Of a stretch of DNA of 12,962 nucleotides, positions 12,886 through 12,962 are shown piece by piece. The DNA lies in assembly GCA_947476855.1 (NCBI GenBank), contig CANJSR010000092.1, positions 1 to 12,962 on the forward strand. Direction: 5' to 3'. Within the stretch, counting starts at the first letter, position 1. The number at the start of each line of letters is the position of its first letter. The DNA is from Acetobacteraceae bacterium (GTDB taxonomy: Bacteria > Pseudomonadota > Alphaproteobacteria > Acetobacterales > Acetobacteraceae). The notes below the pieces were generated by a model that was not told the DNA's origin, did no database searches, and was given only the letters and a program-made list of their open reading frames with translations. The position numbers were made by a program, and so were the translations under genes.

Positions 12886-12962
12886 ATGAAATTCTCCAAC
12901 TTCCTGTTCCCCGAAAGCCGTTCCCCCGACGATGACGGGCGCATCATCCGCGAGACCCTGGC
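12886..12962 (+). CDS. LLM-class (luciferase-like) flavin-dependent monooxygenase, 5' end only
   Basis: Only 25 complete codons are visible: MKFSNFLFPESRSPDDDGRI, then IRETL, and the frame runs off the window. This N-terminus, a first beta-strand MKFSNFLFPES followed by an acidic loop and a helix start, is characteristic of bacterial luciferase-like monooxygenases of the TIM-barrel fold, which use reduced FMN to oxidise diverse substrates. GGAGG lies 6 bases before the ATG at 12886. The gene diverges from the 191-residue gene across a 126-base spacer. Assignment rests on a short match, so the subfamily and substrate are open. Confidence 0.6.
   Translation, partial: MKFSNFLFPESRSPDDDGRIIRETL

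Overview
The window reads as a chromosomal stretch of a high-GC alphaproteobacterium. Most genes show strong GC bias at third codon positions. The DksA protein has the one-cysteine zinc finger common in alphaproteobacteria, and an FNR/FixK-type palindrome sits in its promoter region. An Acetobacteraceae or other Rhodospirillales host would fit, but that is inference; no rRNA, tRNA or plasmid/phage core gene is present to settle it.

Layout. (1) 1-2062, minus strand: an ABC-type efflux operon, with a membrane-fusion adaptor followed by an overlapping FtsX/MacB-like permease cut by the window edge. (2) 2063-2265: divergent regulatory region with an FNR-type box. (3) 2266-2661, plus: DksA-family regulator, meeting tail to tail (7 bp apart) a YkuD L,D-transpeptidase lipoprotein (2669-3466, minus), itself downstream of an MFS transporter (3524-4708, minus). 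(4) 4916-5833, plus: a crotonase-fold protein divergent from the MFS gene, closed by a 10-bp GC hairpin. (5) 5939-7464, minus: a lower-GC cassette of three unrecognised genes (two lipoproteins and a 52-residue protein) behind an AT-rich promoter with a perfect TATAAT. (6) 7704-9809, minus: a two-domain CaiB/BaiF (family III) CoA-transferase. (7) 9810-11091: an AT-rich island with a DUF3800 protein and, after it, about 120 bp of tightly packed hairpins. (8) 11092-12759, minus: an uncharacterised 191-residue protein followed by a PLP-dependent threonine aldolase. (9) 12886-end, plus: the start of a luciferase-like flavin monooxygenase.

The metabolic genes (crotonase, CoA-transferase, MFS carrier, LLM flavoprotein, threonine aldolase) look like ordinary accessory catabolism. 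The two low-GC inserts (5939 to about 7640, and about 9890-11060) are the likeliest acquired DNA and hold the least explained content: a lipoprotein cassette whose members seem to share a beta-hairpin motif, and a DUF3800 gene with an adjacent structured, possibly RNA-encoding, segment. No CRISPR array, intact insertion sequence, tRNA or rRNA was seen, and no gene-free stretch exceeds 300 bases.
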